Positions 35,601 through 50,327 of a stretch of DNA of 64,000 bases are shown here, piece by piece (positions within the stretch are counted from its first letter, which is position 1; each line of letters begins with the position of its first letter). The DNA is taken from the NCBI GenBank assembly GCA_003260075.1, contig QLIY01000048.1, forward strand, positions 228,394-292,393. Direction: 5' to 3'. The translations under genes were made by a program, and so were the position numbers. This DNA is from Phallusia mammillata (taxonomy: Eukaryota; Chordata; Ascidiacea; Phlebobranchia; Ascidiidae). The notes under the pieces were generated by a model. The model worked only from the letters and a program-made list of their open reading frames with translations, had not been told where the DNA came from and did not search any database.

Positions 35601-37935
35601 TATTTGGTCATTACAGGGTTATTGGTCTTCACTTGGGGTGTTTTATTATTCGTTGAGTTATAAATTATTCCTGTATTTGGGTTTGTGCCAATTACAATAT
35701 CAGTTACTTAGCCGATTGGGAAAATCACCCAACAGAATGAGAAGCTTTTGTTGAAACTCATTGTAAGAATAATTGACGAAGCAACAGTGCTTCCTAATCA
35801 AAATCAGTCAACAAAGTTGTTTAACGATATATATTTCACCCCAAAAGGGCATCTTCAGTCGTTCTGTGAAACAACGGGTGTAAAAGTAAATCAAAAAGAT
35901 GCCTACTACTTGCGGGATAGATCCTGTACCAAACACTAAATGTTTGAAACTCATTGATGATAATATTTTGCAATGCGTCGTTATCTTAAACCATTTTTTT
36001 GTGATTTGTCACCAGTGTTTTTATACATTTTAAAGTCACCGGATTATTTTAGATTCAGAATTTACCATTCGCGAAAAATAAGAATGTTTTGCATGTCATA
36101 AAATGGTTGCTGGTATGCGAAAACTTTTCAATTACTTATTAAAGGCCACAATTTTGGAATTTAGTAGCACTAAGGGTAAATTTAAAATGGGTTAAATACA
36201 AATATAATTTGTCGTTTTTCAAATCAGCTATAACTGGGGGGGGGGGGGTTATAAATTATTCCTGTATTTGGGCACACTTAGCTGATTAGGAAAACCACCT
36301 AATTGTTTGTTAAAACTCATTCATGATAATATCTTGCAATGCGTCGTTATGTTAAATCACGTTTTGTGATTTGTCACCAGTGTTTTTATACATTTTAAAG
36401 TCATGGAATTATTTTAGATTCAGAATTTACCATTCGCGAAAAATAATAAAGTTTTGTATGTCATGAGATGGTTGCTGGTATGCGAAAACTTTTCAATTAC
36501 TTATTAAGGCCACAATTTTGGAATTTAGTAGCACTAAGGGTAAATTTAAAACGGGTTAAATACAAATATAATTTGTCGTTTTTCAAATCAGCTATAACTG
36601 CTTTAATATGACTTATAACAGGTTACTATTTTTGGTGTGAAATTCGTACTAGTTGAACCTCAAATTGTTTGATCTTGTTTAGTTCACTTTTCACAAATCC
36701 TTTTTCACAAGTGATTTTTAGATGATTGAAGTAACTTGTAAACAAAAAAAAACAGGGTGAGAATCCAGATAAAAGCACCAAGTATTCTGACCTTTGACCT
36801 TAGACCTTAAAGTGGACAACGTTTTCACATTTTGCAGCATTTATCGGCGATTTTAGACCTGACAAGTTTGGCCCATGAAGTCAAATATGTAAACACAATT
36901 TGCCGAGGAAATTGTGGGAAACCTGCACTAAATTGTTGCCGGAATTTTAACCGCATCTTTGAGTGTTGCGCTTGATGACGTAATGTAAACAAGTGACGTG
37001 CACTCAAGCATGACGTCACGGTCACAGAAGAAGAAAATTCCACTGACGTTAAGTTCTGGTTAGTCGCGAAAATTAGTTGATTTACCTGTTTACCGGATTA
37101 GTGTCATATTATAATGAGGAAATGAGTTTCAAGTAAAAAAGGATTTGTATTCATTTACACTTTACAGGATAAGTGTAAGGTTTCAGCTTTATGAAGAAGG
37201 ATTTTAAAGGGGGGGGGGATTAGTCGCGAAAATTAGTTAATTTACCTGTTTACCGGATTAGTGTCATATTATAATGAGTAAATGAGTTTCAAGTAAAAAA
37301 GGATTTGTATTCATTTACAGGATAAGTGTAAGGTTTCAGCTTTATGAAGAAGGATTTTAAAGGGGGGGGGGTGGTTTTGAGGGAAGAATTGTGGATTTAA
37401 AGTTTGCATGTAGCATAAAATCTTTGTAAAAAAGCGTATAAACTGTACGAATAGGGTGTTCGCAATACGTTTGCTTGTATTTGACCCAACAACAATAATA
37501 TTTTTGCTTTAGTTGCGCGGAAGGGGGGGGGGTTGCATGTAGCACAAAATCTTTGTAAAAAAGCGTTAAAACTGTTCGTTGTACGAATAGGGTGTTCGCA
37601 ATACGTTTGTATTTGACCCAACAACAATAATATTTTTGCTTTAGTTGCGCGGAAAATTGGTATTTTTAACTCTTCCAATAGAGCACAACGTTTCAATTAT
37701 AACCACTAGGACAGTTGGTATATGTTTAAATGAACCACAGTTTGGAAACATCTGTCTTATTTTAATCGTGCTCAAACCGGCTACACCTGCTGGTTTAGCG
37801 CAGTGTGTTTATCAACATACTCGCTAATACAGTTTGGGCGTTAACTTGCATTAAAATTTTTCCTCAGGCCAAGTCATTTACATATTTACATAGTGAATCG
37901 GAAATACTTACTGATGTCCTGTATTTCGTGATTAT

Positions 37936-38003
<68 letters not shown>
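37936..38003 (+). other. 68-base G run in the gene-poor region
   Basis: Plus-strand G run without obvious flanking duplication. Confidence 0.7.
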
Positions 38004-38006
<3 letters not shown>

Positions 38007-40771
38007 TTCAAGGCAAATTTATTCAATTTTATATGAGTGGTCATTATCTATTAATTAGTGATTAAGGCCCAAACTTCAGATATTTGGTTTTGTAAGTTTT
38101 TTCTGTGTGTGAGCTTAAGACTTAAAAGGGCATGTATGCGTTATTGAGGAATTTTAGACCAAAGTTATAGATAATTTTTTACTTTTGCAGTAAAAAATTT
38201 ATCGCTTAAAGAAACTGTTTTTTCGCCTTAAATTGCTTTAATACCCATATTATGTCTTCAAAGCATTATGTGCTTACGTAACGCCAAGACCTGCTTAGAG
38301 CAGAAAGATGCGAATCTGGTCGTTTTTTATGACCCATGAAATTTTGTATTGTATTTTTATGAGTTTTACATTCACACGAGTATTGCGGAAGTGTAAAAAA
38401 TATGATCCTTGTTTCATAATTGTATGCCCGCATGGACTACGGGAGGTAACATCAAAGTAACCAAATACGTTAAGATTTGAGAGCAGCTCAATTGTAATAC
38501 AACAGGTGTTCGGAAGCACTTTCATGTTAATATGTAGAATAAATCTTGAAGGGGGGGGGGTGTTTTTTTCGCCTTAGTTGCTTTAATACCCATATTATGT
38601 CTTCAAAGCATTAAGTGCTTACTTAACGCCAAGACGGGCTTGGAGCAGAAAGATGCGAATCTGGTCGTTTTTTATGACCCATGAAATTTTGTATCGTATT
38701 TTTATGAGTTTTACATTCACACGAGTATTGTATTATCAAAGTAACCACATACGTTAAGATTTGAGAGCAGCTCAATTGTATTACACCAGGTGTTCGGAAG
38801 CACTTTCATGTTAATATGTAGAATAAATCTTGAAGTTAAATTTCAATTTTACTGGGGAAATATTGAACAAAAAATTTATGCAAAGAAACATCTGTTATTT
38901 CGTTTTCATTTTACATGTTTGAGTAAAAAAGGGACGATTTCCTCTCAGAAAGTGATTTAAGGTGGTTGTGCAACAGTTTATGTCAGATTTGATAGCAAAA
39001 AGAGTTGATTTTGCTGACATATACAATACGATTTTGGTACTGTTAGCTTAATTCTGTTACATTATTTAAATGAGTAGCTTCCTTGTTTTAACAAATATAG
39101 TGTTGCACCAAAGTTTCCGTATAACAAACACTTTGATTAATTTATCAGCTGCATGGAAAGTCGCTTGCGTTTAACTGGAAAATGTCGCTCTTAGTTAAGT
39201 TACAACTTAAAGTGCATTTCCTACGTTATAATGTGTCATTTTAGCGTGGCAATATAGTTACTAACGTGCACTCTATAAATTCATGTGTCATGCATATAAC
39301 CTCAGTCGGCCCCGTGTTTATCTCACTAACGTGATTTAAATTGGCGGGAAAATATGTTATCTGCATATAAGTTCGCCACGTTGTAGTAAAATCGTGATTT
39401 ATGAATCATATATGATGACTTTATTTGGTGATGGTCATTAGGATAGTTTCATATACTTTAAAGCCCGTTTAAAATAAGGTTAAAGTGTGGTATAAAAACT
39501 TGACAGAAACTGGCGACAAAAGCATTGCGCTCATTGGACAAAGGTCACACTAAGTTTTTTTACATTGTGTTAAATCCAGGTTGTTTTGAAACATTACTGC
39601 AAAATATTTCCTTTGTACAAAGTAAAAGTCAAATTTGAAAAGCGAAAACAAATTTGACTACTACGACAATGAATCGTGCGATGTGACCTGATAAAACAGT
39701 TACAAAGTATGACAAAGTATGCAAACTTATAAGTTACCGTTTTCACGATTAATAGAAGCTTGGTCGTATGTAAAAACAGCGTATTTCTTAATTGCATGCA
39801 TTTACGGGGGTAGTGCAGTAGAGCGGAACCGTACTTAATTATACTTGGACGTCATGTTTTCACCTAAAACAACTTTTTTTCTGGTCAATGCTCACCAGGT
39901 ATTCCATGAAATATCGAATAACTTGCAAGTTTATGCTTCTTGCGATGATGCGTTAGGAAAAGATAAGTCAACAAGGTTTGATACATGTTTCATTGTCAGT
40001 GGTTTGCTGGCATGTTTGGCACTTGGCCAGTTTTTGCTATCTCTTTAGTGTGTTCTTATATATATTATGTAGCGCTATACCTAAAATAGCTAGATAAGAA
40101 TCAGTTGCTTGTGCATTTGGGAGATTTCTAAGCCTTTTAGGATTCAGAAAAAGCCGGACAGTGCAAGTTTGTGACACTACAATTCGCCCATTGTGATTCC
40201 AGCTACTGTTTCTTGAGATAAACAATATCCAAAGCATTACGCCTAAACTTAAATACGTGACAATTTTAAGTAAACAAACACTTTTCTGTAAAGGTAATCT
40301 TTCGTACGTGTTGAGTACTTTCCTAATTTCGGCCAGAATTTTGATAATGGAGTGACAAATTGGATAAACTTCGAATTCATGACCCCTAAGTGTTATTTTA
40401 GCCACGTTGTTACGATTACTGATGAGTCACAACCACCCATTGTTATCGCACACACGAGTCAATCCCTAAACTTTCGAGCAATTGTTCCTACATAAACGGC
40501 AATTACGTTATTTGTTTACGTTTAAACTCGCTCGACTCGTTCGAGTCAACCTTACGATTTCCGATTTTAAAAGCCAAGTAGAGTTTGTACAATAGATTTT
40601 ATCCAGAAAACATGCGGCAGAAACATAATCGCAGAGGTACAGCTCATTTTGTCAGGTTTTGATTCTATTTTTTATTCTATTGAAATTTGTTTTTTTGATG
40701 TGTTTTGTTGCAGTTTGTCATACCGTTTTGACTTTCTGCTCACCAGTTGGTATAATATACTGTATGAAAAC

Positions 40772-40948
40772 CAGTGCTTCCCAACCTTTGTCATAAAATT
40801 ACTCCCTTAGCAATTAAAAATATTTTCATTGCTCCCTTATATGCCACGTGTGAGACGTTAAACCATACAACGATCATTTAAAATTGGATATTTTATCAAC
40901 TTCGCAGGTTAAATTTCGAACAGTAATGAATCCGGTTTGGAACCACTG
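40772..40948. mobile_element. hAT MITE, 177 bp
   Basis: Ends CAGTGCTTCCCAACC and GGTTTGGAACCACTG. Flanks ATGAAAAC (40764-40771) and ATGTAAAC (40949-40956) match at 7 of 8. Confidence 0.8.
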
Positions 40949-43900
40949 ATGTAAACATTGTACAATTTATTGTACCACTTGTCATGTTATGTTGTGGCCT
41001 GGACAAAAAGTTATCCCAGCTTTGAACTGGAAATTGTGGTATGCGTTCATATTGCCAGCTGTTGTGCTTCGAGTGCATGTTTTGTGTTCGGTCAGCAAGC
41101 ATGAAAGCCCAATTCTATTGATAAAACCACCAGCCGCACCCTTGCTATATATGGGACTGGGTGACCTTACACTGGACAGCAGATTAATTTGCAATTATGA
41201 GTGGGCGGTTTTATTACTTTGCGGGGTATTTAATGGGAGTGTAAACTGTGTGCAGTGTAAACACGAAAAACGATATTTCTGTCAGAGTCGTGAAATTTTT
41301 AAAGTCGGGTTCTATGAAATTCAGCAGCGTGGGTCGTTAAAAATTTTTGGCCTCGCGAGGGAAATGTTACATCGTGATCGTTTCTTGCTAGTAAAGTTGC
41401 TGACGTTCTTTAGCCTGTCAAGGGAGATGTTAAAATCTCAATTATAATTGGAAAGTTGTCCGGTTAAAAATTTTGCGAATAATTTTTTTTGATCATTTAC
41501 GCATTATCGACTGACAAAGAATGAATGTGTTGTGCGAACCAAGCAAAAATCAAATCAAATAAACAATCAATCAAATTAACCAAATTTTAATTTCTGAGAA
41601 GTATTTATTGTTGCAGAACGTACGATTGACAAGAATAAAAACTTGCTTACGAAAATATTGATTAGCTAAGTGTAGACGTTGTGATTATGTAAACATCTTA
41701 CGTCACGGTTTGACGTCACAGTCTTAACACAGCTTCGGTGTAAATTGTTGCTTGTATAAACTCTGTGCAATCGTGCATAATGGAGCGTTGAGTCGATGAA
41801 GCACCAACTAAATACGATGTAATTTAAAACGCTGTGGCATTGAATTTTTAGCACCAGATTGTTGATGCCCAATGAACGTGTTTCAAATATGTGTCCAAAT
41901 TGCCAAGTAATATTGTCCAAACTCGTTGAAATTGTTTTATTTAATGCACTTAACTTAGGTAAACTTTACTACTTTTCTAAAGTGGCTGTATTTTCTGTTA
42001 AACCGTCGATGCTTATATCAACTCTATACGATATGGTAGTATAACTGTTGTTACTGTGTTTTTGTTGGCAACGTTAACAAATCATCAAGGTTACTTCCTT
42101 TTGGCTTATAGGGTCATGTTATCTGAAATAAGCTCAATTAACAGCGACATAGAACACATATAACGTACGTATAAAGTTATGACCTACATTGACCTCATTG
42201 CTTCGTATTAATGACCTCCTTAACCTGAAATCGCTATGTTGTTGCAATGTTATGTACCGGTGGTATTAATGACCTGTCAAAATGATCGATGAGTAACAAG
42301 ATTGATACATAAATGTTTTACAACCATTTAGAAGATGTATGGCTGTTAAAAAGAATCATAAAATATTGTTTAACGTCATTCCTTTTGGTTTAAAATCAAA
42401 TTGTGTAGGTCCTAAGCAAAATACTTAAATGTCATCGAATATTTAAATGCAATGTTATGACTGGACAAGATTTGCGCATTTTCCAATTACTTGCCCTTTA
42501 TTAAAGTTCGCGTATTTCATGCAAAACATTTCGTTCAAATGTCGATTTTGCAACTTAAAATCAAAATTTAAACGCAGTCGTTTTATATTACATGGAATTC
42601 TGCAACTGCACTTGCACGTTCGGGAAGCCACCGAGAATTGTTATTTTAATGGAGAAAGCCTTATTCACCGAAAAATGTGTCGGTTCAAAAAGCATTGAAA
42701 CGATTGATTACTAAATTACAGTGGTGTAGCTCGAAAAGATGTTTTGTTACATTTTAAAACTTGGCCTTCCGTTTCAAAGATTAAAAACAATGAGAAATCC
42801 GCCGAGACGAAGAAATTCTCTTCACCTATGAAGGCGTGTGTGTGTTTCTGGGATAATTGCAGCTTTAATACCGGCCATGCTTTCGTGTTTCAGTGAATTA
42901 ATTACAACCGCCGGCGTCTAACTCTTTCCGCTTACGCCTCAACTTCATCCATAACTCCTGGCGAATGTCGCCGTATAAAGAGCGCGTTCCGATGACTGCA
43001 CCTTAATTATCCGACCACCAGGGCCTAGGTCCTTGCTGAGGTCACGCAATATATTCATCGTGTGGTTGATATCGGGTTTCTTGCTACATCCTCTAACAAA
43101 GCCACAGCGTCTGTGTTTTGTTGTGTTACGATGCCATAACATGAGCTGGGTTTATATTAAGGCACTAAAATTGTTATAATGCTACTGTTGTGGTCAGAAA
43201 GCTTTTTAATCAGTTTAGTGCAGTTTGAGACGTTTTAATAAGCAGTCGGTAATTTTCTGAGAATTAGTTTCAAAACATAATCTAGGGCGTAAGCGTTTTT
43301 TGACATTATTGCATTTATGAGTTAAACAGCGTGCAGAAATAGCGCTGTGCTTCATAATGAGTGATTACGTTGTGTGAACGAATTGTTGCAGTAAGGTAAA
43401 ACGGGTCAAGAATATGGGTTTATTTCGTTCTGTATGCGTTAAAGTTTAGTTAAATTGCATCACGTTAAATTGGCAGCAATAGGGTCTTTCATACATTTAC
43501 GTTTTTCAGTTTTTAATAGCTGCAGTGATATTTTAGTGCAATCATTCCAAGATAAAAATACAAATGAATTGTTATGTAGAGAATGCTACTAATTTTTTGA
43601 AAGTAGAGATTTTAAAGTTTCAAGACTTTTTAAAATAGAACTTGGTTAGGTCACATCGTTGCACTATATATTTTGTTTAGCCGTTGTATAACGAATATAC
43701 GCACTCCTAAGTCAATTGTGACGTCATAGAGATAGTGATGGATTGCAACTCGCGATGCAAAGTCACCTGACTTGGACGTAACAATGGCAAATAGCGATAG
43801 GTTAAACGCGCAGACAAGCAACAAAATACGTACTACAGGTTGTGCAAGCTAAAACGTCACATTTCCGTTCCCACTTGTGTAACCGAATAAATGACGTCAT

Positions 43901-46900
43901 TTGTGTAAGGTAATGAGGAATTGCTCGTAATTCTCCTACTTTAGCTATAGGTCGGTTGAATTCTGGTTAAATGCGTGGATTCATTATATAATGAAAATTT
44001 TGCTGTAGATAATTTTCATGTACAGCAGTTGAGTTAATGTGTAGTAACGTGTTTTCAATAGGATCTGTGTGTTTGGTTGCCTTTTCAGTCGGGTTTTCAG
44101 AATAGAAATTTTATACCCCGCCTAATCTTATGATTTTTTCCGGATTTCGTTTGCCGGTTTGTCTTCAGTCAAGCGTGACCGTAAGCCCTAAACTTGAGAG
44201 ACGCGACTTAATATTGTTTGTACTTCAAACGACAATGTGTTGACGTGTACCTCCACTGCCGGAGTGGTAAAAGTTCCAGTTATGAAAAACCTTTTTTCCT
44301 TGTGCTTTTGGCGAAGTAGAAGCTATTTACAATGCATTGCTGCCGGAAATAAGCGTCCACGAAGTTTAGAGTGAAAAGTTAGTAGTCTGCACGAAACGTG
44401 TCAGAATTTTTACAACTTTGTTTCACGAACCAGACGGTAGAACCAGACTCCTTGAATCAAAACCATTTTTAACAGCAATCCGTGTTTTATAAAAATCACC
44501 AGAACAGCTAGCGATGCAGGCATGTGTGCTTTAAAGTGAGCCAACAGTAGATTTGCGTAGGCAATTGCGCTGTGTGAAATGTTTGACTTGCTTTGGAATG
44601 AATGTCTATTGTAAAACCATGGCGAAAATTAGTGATGGGCTAATACCAAGGTTTTGTTAACGTTATAATGTGTTAAAGGTTGATGAAACTTATAAAACAC
44701 TTTCAGTTACTTTCATCGTTGTGAAAACGTGTGCACAAAATTAAAAGCAGATGGTGTTGTACATACGTTGATGCCATCAAAAAGGAAGGAAATAAAAGGA
44801 AAGGTTGCAATGAAAAGTCTATGTTTCTAAAAATTGGTGACATTGGCAAAAATCTAAACAATGCAGCAGTTTCAAGCTCGTTAACAATCCTACCTTACGC
44901 GTGTGCATTCGTGCATGAAGCAAGCGTTGTCCACGATCAAACCCAACCAGTGTAAAGTCATCAGCCTATCAGTTGCCACATGCTTAAACGAGCGAGCTAG
45001 GTTGAAAGCTTTCAAGCATTTTTAGGTCCTGTTCAACAGGCAATGCATTGGATTCTAGGCTGTTAGTCATGTTGCTGTGTCCTGGTTACACATGCAGTCG
45101 TTTGTTGTTTATTGTTGTCATAATATGTTACTACAATGGTGGGCGAATGCTTGATGTCGCTAAGGTTGTGTTTTGATACCAGTAAAGCTAATTACTAAAA
45201 CAATATTCAATGTTTGGAGGCAAAGTAGGTAAACATTATACGTTAAAGGCATAAGTTATAGTCATTTTATCAGAAAAATTGTTGGGCAATGTTTTCTTGT
45301 GACAGAAAAACGGAAAATATTAACGCTAAACCTATCAGTAAAACATGAAAACAGCAGGAAAATAACTTTTTCTAGCGGGTTGCATTTTCTAAGCGGGAAA
45401 TTGCTGGAAGTCTACAAAAGGGATTGTATTGCAGTTTTCAGTCCAAACACAAAGTGGCACTCTTTTAACTTCTTTAAGATCTCTCCAGACTTCAGTCAAA
45501 CGCAGGCTTTGTTGGAAATACAAATCCTAACTTCAAACTTGTTTGTACAAAACGGCCTCTCAAAAGGTAACCCGACAGGCTTTCGTTAAGGCCAGAATTT
45601 TTCATCAATCTCACAGTTGTGGCATATATGTCGTGCACATTTCCATGACTTGGAAACTAAGCGCAACTGACTGAAACTTGCTGGCGTTGTAGTGCCCATG
45701 TGTAGTTAGGATTGTGTATACCAAACCAAGACATTGAATTTACTGCACCTTAGCTTTGCTTTCATCTTGTGATTGTTGTAATTTCATTTTTTGGTTTTGC
45801 CAAAATAAAATATACCTAGCCAACTCATATCCAAAGCCTAAAGCTGCCTATATTTAAAATATTATGACATGGTATGAACTAAAACCGGTGTTTGGAAAAC
45901 AAACAAAAAACCATCAAAAGTCCGGTTTAACTGGGAGCTGCGGTTTCCCATTCGCGTATAACCGGGCACTTGACAATTGCCAGTGAAACTAGACACTAAA
46001 GTGCGGTTGAATTCAACGTAATACCCGTGGTAAGGCAGAAATTTTTTTCATTGAAAACTCGAGTGCTTCGAGGTCAGTGTCTGGTGTCTGCCAAAGTTCT
46101 AAAAGAAAAGAGGTCTGGATCTAAGCTGTCACTGCCACTTCATAAAAAGCGTTTATTACTGTCATGAAGAGGAATGTAGTTTTGAAATATAGCAGTCCAA
46201 CTAGTGAAACAGACACGAAAACAAGAAAAATTGAGTTCTAAATTATAAATTTTTGATGTTTTTTCTTGGCTACTGTTTGAAAATTGTTTAAGACCTCCCA
46301 TAGGTTTGGGCGAGGACCGTCGGTTTGTAGAATTTTGGACAGAATAGACTTGTGCAAACAACGTCTGTCGGGCAGTGGTCATGTTTATAGAGAATGGCGA
46401 TGATCCCTGCCCTGGAGAGGTTCACCGTTTAAATCTTTCGGTTTGAGGTTTACCGCGATGATAGCATTGGAATTGAGGCATGAATAAGTGGCAGTGTTGC
46501 GGCTAAAATTTGCCACAAGTCGATCATGCAAACAATTTTTGTCTGCTGAATTGTGATTTGGTATAAGAGAAGAATATGGACCTTTGGAACGTTTTACCAT
46601 TCGTTGTTGTTAGTATGTTACAATAAAGACTTTAAGGCTATAGGCCAGTTGGACATGTATAAGTAAAAATGTAGTTAAATTTATGTTACGTTTTTAAGTA
46701 TGTTTGAACTCCATGGGACGTCAACAGCTTTAAAGCACGTAACTCCGCGGCAAATCGAATCCATTTTTCCGGCCGAAGCACTAACCTGATTTCGTGGCCT
46801 ATGCACATGGCAGATTCGTCATGCTGAGATGCACGTGTTCAAGTCGAATACCGACAAGTTCCAGAAAACGATTTCAATATCTATATTTGCTCAGCAGTAA

Positions 46901-47976
46901 ATCAACTAGAATTATGTACCAAAAAGTTTGATTATTGACACACTTGTAAACTTTTCTCAAGTATTTTTTGTAGCAAGTGGAGTTTTATGTATCGTGTAAC
47001 TGCGCCATGACGAAGGTTGAGCATTTAGTCAGAAACCAACCAAGTATCATTTACATTATAGGAAACGTTTTCCACAATTAAGTAGAAATTATGAGGAGAC
47101 TTAGTAGTTGCAGACTTGCAGTTACGTAATGTTAACAGCCGGCGTGAAAGCCTTGTCGCATGCGCCAAGAGATTTTTAGTTCAGTGATTTACAGACGTGC
47201 TATAGGCTAAACCCAGAAATCAGCAGTGCCAAAACTTTGTAATGAATGAAGATAACGACATTTGTCTTTTCACGTATGGCCTGTATAGTATTTTGCGTTT
47301 TTTAATCTTGCGTACAGGAAGCAACATATATTAACACGTGAAACATGCTGTTGATAGCCGTGTTTAACAGAAGGTAGATGACCCCAACTCCAAGTTTTTG
47401 CTTTTTGGTAGAGCTTGTGATATTTGATAAAAAAACGCGATGGACAAATGCAGTTGGTGCACGAAAAGCAAAGTTGTCTGCTCTAGTCTTGTCTGTTAAA
47501 TTGTCTGCACATCAAGTTTTATGTTTGTTTAAAAAAAAAATGAAAAAAAAGTTAATTGAAAGTATAGTTGATTTAAAAGCCCCAAGGCACGCACCTGAGA
47601 AGATTAAATTTAATGTATAGTTTCATAATCAGGTATAAAAGTGTTCACGTTGGCATTTTTATTCTTAGAAAACCACAAAAGTCTTAAATCGGTTTAGAGA
47701 TGAAGCAAGTTTTTAAAATATTCTTGATTATACTCGTTTGACGCATTCTGTTGCCATGTGTTATTAAGTGTATTTATAGTGTAAGGTAAAATCTGTCAAT
47801 TTACGTTGAAATCCTACCGCAAGCTATTCTGTTTGCTGCAAGTGAACACCACGGCTTGTGATAAAACGACTCTCAAATTTTAGTGTAACCGTGTGTACCT
47901 AACCATAGTTAAATTTCACATTTTTGCAGTTTCCCCTATGCTATAGGAAACATAAGTTAGGTGGCATTGCTGCAAA

Positions 47977-49346
47977 ATGGGATTAATTAAAAAACTGCGT
48001 CTGTCTACGGGGAGCAGTCAAAGTGGCGATGAACCTGACTTGGATGAAAGTTGTGGGATTCAGTATGCTTGCGGGGGACCGTGCGGCAGCCACAGGTAAA
48101 GTATATGATAAACATTACATGCTAATATTCATCAATATTGCTGCTTATATATCCCATATTTGGCCAGGTAGAGTCATATGTTTCACCGGGCTTGCGTCTG
48201 TATAAGACAGGTTTGTTTCGGGTTTAATTTCACACTAGGTCACTTGTGTGTGGTATTTTTACCTTTCTTAATCTATCTTTCGGGCCTTTCAGGAAAAATA
48301 TAAGCCCGGGTCCCAGTTTCGTGCCCGCATACAAATGGTTTAAGTTGCGAAGACGGTGACAGTTTTCGTATTTAAAGCTTAGACAACTTTAATTTATATG
48401 AATCAACGACTTCATTTTCTTGTAATCCGACAAAAATCGAACAAACTTGTAAATATTTTTAACTTTAATGTAAAACGTGATTCATTCGCTCAAATTCACA
48501 ACTACAGTGACTCAATCAACATACGATGTAAGTCCTTCGCCTACGTATTACACTCGTGACGTGCACGATGACGTCATTTCCGTTTAACCTGACCCATACT
48601 ACCTTTTTACTAGTTATTCACTATTAACCTTGAATGGTTGAAGCAATGTTTGTTTTTTCAAACTTAACATTCAGTTGCCAGAATGCCCATTGTGAACATG
48701 TCTGTGTTGCAAAAACTTACGTATAGTTTCTGTGACGTACACTTGATGGCCGGAAAAGAACGAGTGGCATGTTTATGTTATAGTTGAAACGTGGGTGGCT
48801 AGCGATATATCTAAGCCTCAATGTATTTGTAACCTTAAAGGCAAAGTAGTAACATGGCCGAAATTATTCCCAAACCCGAAAGTGCAAGCCCAAAACTCGG
48901 CCCGTACCCGATTTATTTTCTAATAAAGCCCAAATATGGCCAAAATTAAGAATAACCATGATGAAATTACCAAAGAGTCAAGCCCGTTCACTTAAATTCA
49001 AGTACGAGCAAAAGCCCTTTTTGCTTCAAATAAATGGAACTGGAATTCGATATGACCGAATGAAGGGAACAATCGCGCAACAGCATCTGGTGTTAATTTC
49101 GCTGAGTGAAGCTAAATATAACGAAACGATAGAACTGAAACATATACCACGCTGCAAAACATATGCACAATGTAGAACGGTGTGGGTTCGGGTTCTGTGA
49201 AACAAACGGACTTGATTCGAACCTGACTTTAAATTCTGTGTCCGTTTTTTTCAGATAAAATTACCCAACTTGTAGATGGTTGCTGGACTTCACTTAATGC
49301 CCAACCAGAGTTGCAAGCGGGCCCGAAATCTGAGCCCGAACCCGGC

Positions 49347-49434
<88 letters not shown>

Positions 49435-50275
49435 GGTGAAAATCATACGTACACCACATCGTAATGTTAGGGTTTGTCTGCGATCATTATTTACCCCTAA
49501 TTTAATTACAATCAAATCCCTAGTGCCATTTAGGGGGGGGGGACGGTGAAAATCATACGTACACCACATCGTAATGTTGGGGTTTGTCTGCAAACATTAT
49601 TTACCCCTAATTTAATTACAATCAAATCCCTAGTGCCATTTAATGCGTTTATTAACCTTTCGTGTTTCTAATCATAAAACGATGAACCTCTTAATTACGT
49701 CCATATAATTTTACAGCTTATATCATGAAACCTTTAAGTGGAACAAGTTTATGGCTTTAATATTGTCAGGATGTAAATGTTTAATTGCTTTACAACCATA
49801 TCAACAAGTTTATAATCTTCGGCATTCTGTGTTCCAGATATCCGCTCTCGGCGCTGCAGAGCTTGGGGGGGGGGCATATCATGAAACCCTTAAGTGGAAC
49901 AAGTTTATGGCTTTAATATTGTCAGAATGTAAATGTTTAATTGCTTTACAACCATATCAACAAGTTTATAACCTTCGGCATTCTGTGTTCCAGATATCCG
50001 CTCTCGGCGCTGCAGAGCTTGGCGACGCCGAAAGGTGCTTTGGTGATGATTGGACTTGGTGCAATTATGCAAGGCTTCATTGTAAACGGTCACACCAACG
50101 CTATAATTAGCACAATTGAAAGGAGGTGTGTTATACCAAAGAGCCGTACATGTGTTTTATCATAAACTTTATTCTCGTTATTCTTTGAAAAAAGTACTGG
50201 CCCGAATTAATAATTAAAACTGATTTATTTCGATTTATCGGTGTGGTGAAACTATAGGTAAAATTATATATATAT

Positions 50276-50327
<52 letters not shown>

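Larger units (their letters stand above)
32612..47976. other. About 15 kb without a recognised gene
   Basis: AT-rich. It holds seven short G-run duplications between 34.8 and 38.6 kb (at 34872, 35399, 36236, 37209, 37362, 37523 and 38551), a 68-base G run at 37936-38003, a hAT MITE at 40772, an exon-like GC-richer block at 42915-43142 and a 152-codon open frame at 40989-41447. None matches a family I know. It probably includes upstream regulatory DNA of MRLC-3 and of the SLCO4-like gene. Confidence 0.5.

Noticed and set aside
40037-40405. 122-codon minus-strand open frame
   Set aside because: It starts at GTG in a region without other gene signals, and no family is recognised; chance is likely.
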